A stretch of DNA of 64,000 nt from JAJDXW01 sp965223775. GTDB lineage: Bacteria > Pseudomonadota > Gammaproteobacteria > HK1. A program made the position numbers and the translations under genes. The notes beneath the pieces are model-generated. The model had not been told where the DNA came from. It saw only the letters and a program-made list of their open reading frames with translations, and ran no database searches. The stretch spans positions 3,472,001-3,536,000 of the forward strand of contig OZ245021.1 of the NCBI GenBank assembly GCA_965223775.1. Direction: 5' to 3'. This document shows, piece after piece, positions 60,884 through 64,000 of the stretch (within the stretch, counting starts at the first letter, position 1; each line of letters starts with the position of its first letter).

Positions 60884-62083
60884 ATGGACTACCACCTGCC
60901 CGCCGAGATCGAAGACGTACGGCTTCGCATCCGCGACTTCGTCGATACCCGTCTCATCCCGATCGAGCCCGACCGCTCGATGTACGACGCGCACGAGAAC
61001 ATCGCGGCCACCCCCCTCGCCCGGCTGCGGGCCGCGGCGCGCGCGGAAGGGCTTTGGGCCCTCCAGATGCCCGAGGAGCGGGGCGGGGCCGGCTTCCCGG
61101 TGGTGGGCATGGCCGCCTGCTACGAGGAAATGAACCGCTCCATCTTCGGGCCGGTCACCTTCAACTGTCAGGCGCCCGACGACGGGAACATGATCCTCCT
61201 CAACCGGGTGGGCACGCAGGACCAGAAGGATCGGTGGCTCCAGCCGATCATCGACGGGGAGGTCCGCTCCTCCTTCGTCATGACCGAGCCGGCGCCGGGG
61301 GCGGGATCGGATCCGGCGGCGGCGATGCAGACCCGGGCGGAACGACGCGGTGGCCGATGGCTCGTCACCGGCCGGAAGTGGTTCATCACCGGCGCCGGGG
61401 AGGCGAAGCACTTCATCGTCATCGCGCGTACCTCGGACGACGCCCGCCGCGGACTCTCCGCATTCCTCTTCCACGCCGATCAGCCGGGCTGGCGGATCGT
61501 GCGGACGGTGCCCATCATGGGGCCGGAGGAGCACGGCGGCCACTGCGAGATCGAGTTCGAGGGACTCGAGGTTCACGACGAGGACGTCCTGATGGAGATC
61601 GGAGACGGGCTCAAGGCGACCCAGATCCGCCTCGGGACCGCCCGCCTCACCCACTGCATGCGCTGGCTCGGCCTCGCCAAGCGGGCGCTCGAGATCGCAG
61701 CCGGGTACGTGCAGGAGCGGGAGAGCTTCGGGCTCACCCTCGCCGAGCACGAGGGGGTGCAGTGGATGATGGGCGAGGCCGCGATGGACATTCACATCGG
61801 ACGGCTCCTCACCATGCACGCAGCGTGGAAGCTCGACCAGGGCGACTTCGCCCGCAAGGAGGTGTCGATGGCCAAGGTCGCGGTCGCGGACGTGCTCCAC
61901 AAGGCGGTGGACACCGCCATCCAGCTCCTCGGCGCCAAGGGGTACTCGAAGGACACCCCCCTCGAATGGATGTACCGCTACGCGCGCCAGGCCCGCCTCG
62001 TGGACGGCGCCTCGGAGGTCCACAAGATGGTCCTCTCGCGCTTCTTCTTCCGCGAAGGGGTGGATTTCTGGAACTGGGGGTGA
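60884..62083 (+). CDS. Acyl-CoA dehydrogenase family protein
   Basis: A 399-residue flavoenzyme with the three usual domains. FVMTEPAPGAGSDPAAAMQT and RWLVTGRKWFITGAGEAKHF form the FAD-binding beta domain, RESFGLTLAEHEGVQWMMGE and IQLLGAKGYSKDTPLEWMYR the C-terminal helical domain. The protein ends at about 400 residues with RDAR-type RYARQARLVDGASEVHKMVL. It introduces a trans-2 double bond in an acyl-CoA and passes electrons to ETF. ATG 60884 has weak pairing upstream. Confidence 0.9.
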   Translation: MDYHLPAEIEDVRLRIRDFVDTRLIPIEPDRSMYDAHENIAATPLARLRAAARAEGLWALQMPEERGGAGFPVVGMAACYEEMNRSIFGPVTFNCQAPDDGNMILLNRVGTQDQKDRWLQPIIDGEVRSSFVMTEPAPGAGSDPAAAMQTRAERRGGRWLVTGRKWFITGAGEAKHFIVIARTSDDARRGLSAFLFHADQPGWRIVRTVPIMGPEEHGGHCEIEFEGLEVHDEDVLMEIGDGLKATQIRLGTARLTHCMRWLGLAKRALEIAAGYVQERESFGLTLAEHEGVQWMMGEAAMDIHIGRLLTMHAAWKLDQGDFARKEVSMAKVAVADVLHKAVDTAIQLLGAKGYSKDTPLEWMYRYARQARLVDGASEVHKMVLSRFFFREGVDFWNWG

Positions 62084-62244
62084 GACCCGCACGGGGCCCG
62101 CGAGCGGGCCGCGCGAGCGGGTGCCCATCGCGACCCCGGCCGCGAGGCGTCCCACCGATGCAACCCGTCGTCGCGCTCGACAACCGCGGGCGAAGGGGCG
62201 GCTGGCGTACAATCGCGACCGACGAGAGTCGGGAGGCAAGCGCC

Positions 62245-63108
62245 ATGTCCGCCGCCACCAGGATGCCCCGTGCCGGCCCGATCCGGCCGCGGCATCCGAC
62301 GTTCCACCTCGAGGAACCGCTCGCCGGCGACTGGAATGGCGGCGATCCGTTCCGGACGGCCTTCTTCAACGCCATGTCCCTCTCCTTCCCGAGCGGCGAG
62401 CGATTCTTCATCGACTCGGTGCGCGAACACGAACCCCTGATCCACGACCCTGCGCTCCGGGAGGCGATTCGAGGCTTCATCGGACAGGAGGCGGTGCATC
62501 GCCGGATTCACCAGGCCTACAACGAGACGTTCTGCCGGCAGCGCGGCTATGACCTCGACGAGCTGGAGGCGCCTCTTCTGAAGCGCATCGAGTGGAGCCG
62601 GGAGAACCTGTCGCCCCTCGCGCGCCTCGCCGCAACCGTCGCCCTGGAACATCTGACGGCAATGCTCGCCGCCGCCCTGCTCGCCCGCCGGTCCGAGACG
62701 CTTGCCGGGGCGGACCCCCGTGTCGCCGAGGTGTGGCTCTGGCATGCCGTCGAGGAGACCGAGCACAAGGCGGTAGCGTTCGACGTCTATGCCGAGGCCG
62801 GGGGGTGTCCGAAACGGCTGCGGCAGACGTTGAAGCTCGTGACCCTGAACTTCCTCGGCGACAACTTCCGCGCGGTCCGGACCATGTTCCGCCACGATGG
62901 CCACGGGCGGGGGGAATTCGCCGCCGGCATGTGGTACCTGTTCGGCTTCCCCGGCATCTTGCGCAGGCTCGTTCCGGAGTGGGCGGCGTTCCTTCGACGC
63001 GGCTTCGACCCGCGGGACGAAGACGACGAGGCACTGATCGTCGGATGGAATCCGGACCCCACGATGGTATCGTTCGCCCCCGAGCCGGCGCGCCGAGCCC
63101 GACCGTAG
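62245..63108 (+). CDS. PF10118-type putative metal-dependent hydrolase
   Basis: A 287-residue ferritin-like helical protein. IGQEAVHRRIHQAYNETFCR, AATVALEHLTAMLAAALL and HAVEETEHKAVAFDVYAEAG give the E..H and EExxH pairs expected of a di-iron-like centre. The family is annotated as a predicted metal-dependent hydrolase; its reaction is unknown, and fatty-acid or lipid modification is often suspected. GGGAGGCAAG precedes ATG 62245. Confidence 0.82.
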   Translation: MSAATRMPRAGPIRPRHPTFHLEEPLAGDWNGGDPFRTAFFNAMSLSFPSGERFFIDSVREHEPLIHDPALREAIRGFIGQEAVHRRIHQAYNETFCRQRGYDLDELEAPLLKRIEWSRENLSPLARLAATVALEHLTAMLAAALLARRSETLAGADPRVAEVWLWHAVEETEHKAVAFDVYAEAGGCPKRLRQTLKLVTLNFLGDNFRAVRTMFRHDGHGRGEFAAGMWYLFGFPGILRRLVPEWAAFLRRGFDPRDEDDEALIVGWNPDPTMVSFAPEPARRARP

Positions 63109-63183
63109 CGTTGCGTGCCGCCCTTCCGGGCGGAGCAGTCCTTTCAACTCTGCGTGAAGTCGAACCATCCGCTTTCGGAAACG

Positions 63184-63978
63184 ATGAACGAATCCTTCGA
63201 GACGATCGCGATCGAGACAGTCGACGACCACCGGCTGATCGTGCGCATGAACCGGCCGGCTTCGGCCAATGCTCTCAACACGCAAATGGGGATTGAACTT
63301 CGCGACTACTTCGCGGGGCTCTATGTCGAGCCGGGGGACGTGCGCTGCATCGTGCTGACCGGCGCGGGCGAGAAGGCGTTCTGCGCAGGCGGCGATCTCA
63401 AGGAACGCAACGCCATGACGGACGCGGACTGGCAGCGCCAGCACGCGATCTTCGAGCAGATGATCCTCGCGGTCGTCGAGTGCCCGGTACCGGTCATCGC
63501 GGCGGTGAACGGCGCAGCTTACGGCGGAGGGACCGAGATCGCGCTCGCCTGCGACTTCATCTACGCGGCCCGCCGGGCACGCTTCGCGCTCACCGAGGTC
63601 ACCCTCGGCATCATGCCTGGGGCGCTGGGCCCCCAGAACCTCGCGCGGGCGGCCGGGGTGCGGCGCGCCAAGGAGGCGGTGCTGACCGGCCTCCCCTTCG
63701 GGGCGCAGGAAGCGCTCGCGTGGGGAGTCGCCAACCGGGTCTGCGAAGACGACGCGCTTCTCGACGAGGCGCTCGCGACCGCCGCCCGGATCGCGTCGAA
63801 CGCCCCGCTCGCGACGCGGCGGGCGAAGCGCACGATGTCCATCGGGAGCGACATCGACCTCCGGAGCGCGTTCGCACTCGATCTCGAAGCCTACAACCGG
63901 CTGGTTCCCACCGAGGACCGCCAGGAAGGGGTGCGGGCATTCAACGAGAGGCGCCCGGCTCGATTCCAGGGCCGTTAG
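63184..63978 (+). CDS. Enoyl-CoA hydratase/isomerase family protein
   Basis: A 264-residue crotonase. RMNRPASANALNTQMGIELR is the N-terminal CoA-binding region, GAGEKAFCAGGDLKERNAM the first oxyanion-hole segment and NGAAYGGGTEIALACDFIYA the second, with one Glu. FALTEVTLGIMPGALGPQNL holds the other active-site region, close to the methylglutaconyl-CoA hydratase branch. The C-terminal RQEGVRAFNERRPARFQG is typical. It hydrates 2-enoyl-CoA following the acyl-CoA dehydrogenase step. The stop is near the window edge. Confidence 0.9.
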   Translation: MNESFETIAIETVDDHRLIVRMNRPASANALNTQMGIELRDYFAGLYVEPGDVRCIVLTGAGEKAFCAGGDLKERNAMTDADWQRQHAIFEQMILAVVECPVPVIAAVNGAAYGGGTEIALACDFIYAARRARFALTEVTLGIMPGALGPQNLARAAGVRRAKEAVLTGLPFGAQEALAWGVANRVCEDDALLDEALATAARIASNAPLATRRAKRTMSIGSDIDLRSAFALDLEAYNRLVPTEDRQEGVRAFNERRPARFQGR

Positions 63979-64000
63979 CCCGCACTCGGATTCCCTCCGA

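Overview
This window is a stretch of chromosome from a GC-rich Gram-negative bacterium, most likely a member of the Pseudomonadota (alpha- or gammaproteobacterial type). Pointers are relics of cbb3 cytochrome oxidase assembly (ccoI/ccoS/ccoH), a complete branched-chain amino-acid-type (Liv) ABC importer, a TRAP importer, a Mip/FkpA-like periplasmic FKBP and many short-chain dehydrogenases. Genus cannot be read from the sequence. The metabolism is that of a scavenger of amino acids, amides, lactams and sugars. No tRNA, rRNA or CRISPR array was found.

Layout. 1-5.6 kb: an ABC exporter with a degenerate Walker A (cut by the window edge), an MBL-fold hydrolase, a divergent alanine racemase-like gene and a broken cbb3 assembly locus. 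5.7-11.3 kb: gene remnants around a miniature repeat, then the first hydantoinase/oxoprolinase pair (B, FKBP, A). 11.7-22.3 kb: a broken AbiEi antitoxin, an L-fucose-type oxidative cluster (mutarotase, aldose dehydrogenase, lactonase, SDRs), relics of proline racemase, Kbl and GMC genes, an XRE-cupin regulator and a ribokinase. 22.6-31.0 kb: a second hyuA-hyuB pair facing livKHMGF. 31.6-34.6 kb: an AAA ATPase, a small unknown gene and mobile-element relics. 34.6-37.8 kb: a dctPQM TRAP operon. 38.0-40.4 kb: an intact IS1595-type element nested in a wrecked IS4-type element. 40.7-49.6 kb: a fused hyuAB gene with a solute-binding-like protein, then a fourth hyuA-hyuB pair on the other strand. 49.7-58.3 kb: a decayed region with a broken helicase/nuclease, three rearranged copies of a secreted repeat protein and a MazE chimera. 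58.3-64 kb: an ordinary catabolic block (SMP-30 lactonase, DsbA-like protein, SDR, acyl-CoA dehydrogenase, PF10118 protein, enoyl-CoA hydratase).

Two themes stand out. First, four complete ATP-dependent hydantoinase/oxoprolinase systems, in four different gene arrangements, lie within about 43 kb beside amino-acid-type transporters. This suggests specialisation on cyclic amides or N-substituted amino acids. Second, the window records active decay. Several genes keep both ends but have lost the middle, others carry single frameshifts or stops, and a roughly 240-bp MITE-like repeat recurs whose outer tips sit on CTAG, five times exactly at the TAG stop codon of a gene. The MITE-like family, the IS1595 element with two stop-start-coupled passenger genes, and the alanine racemase homolog lacking key catalytic residues are the best candidates for new biology. 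All functional assignments come from reading motifs; no database search was run.
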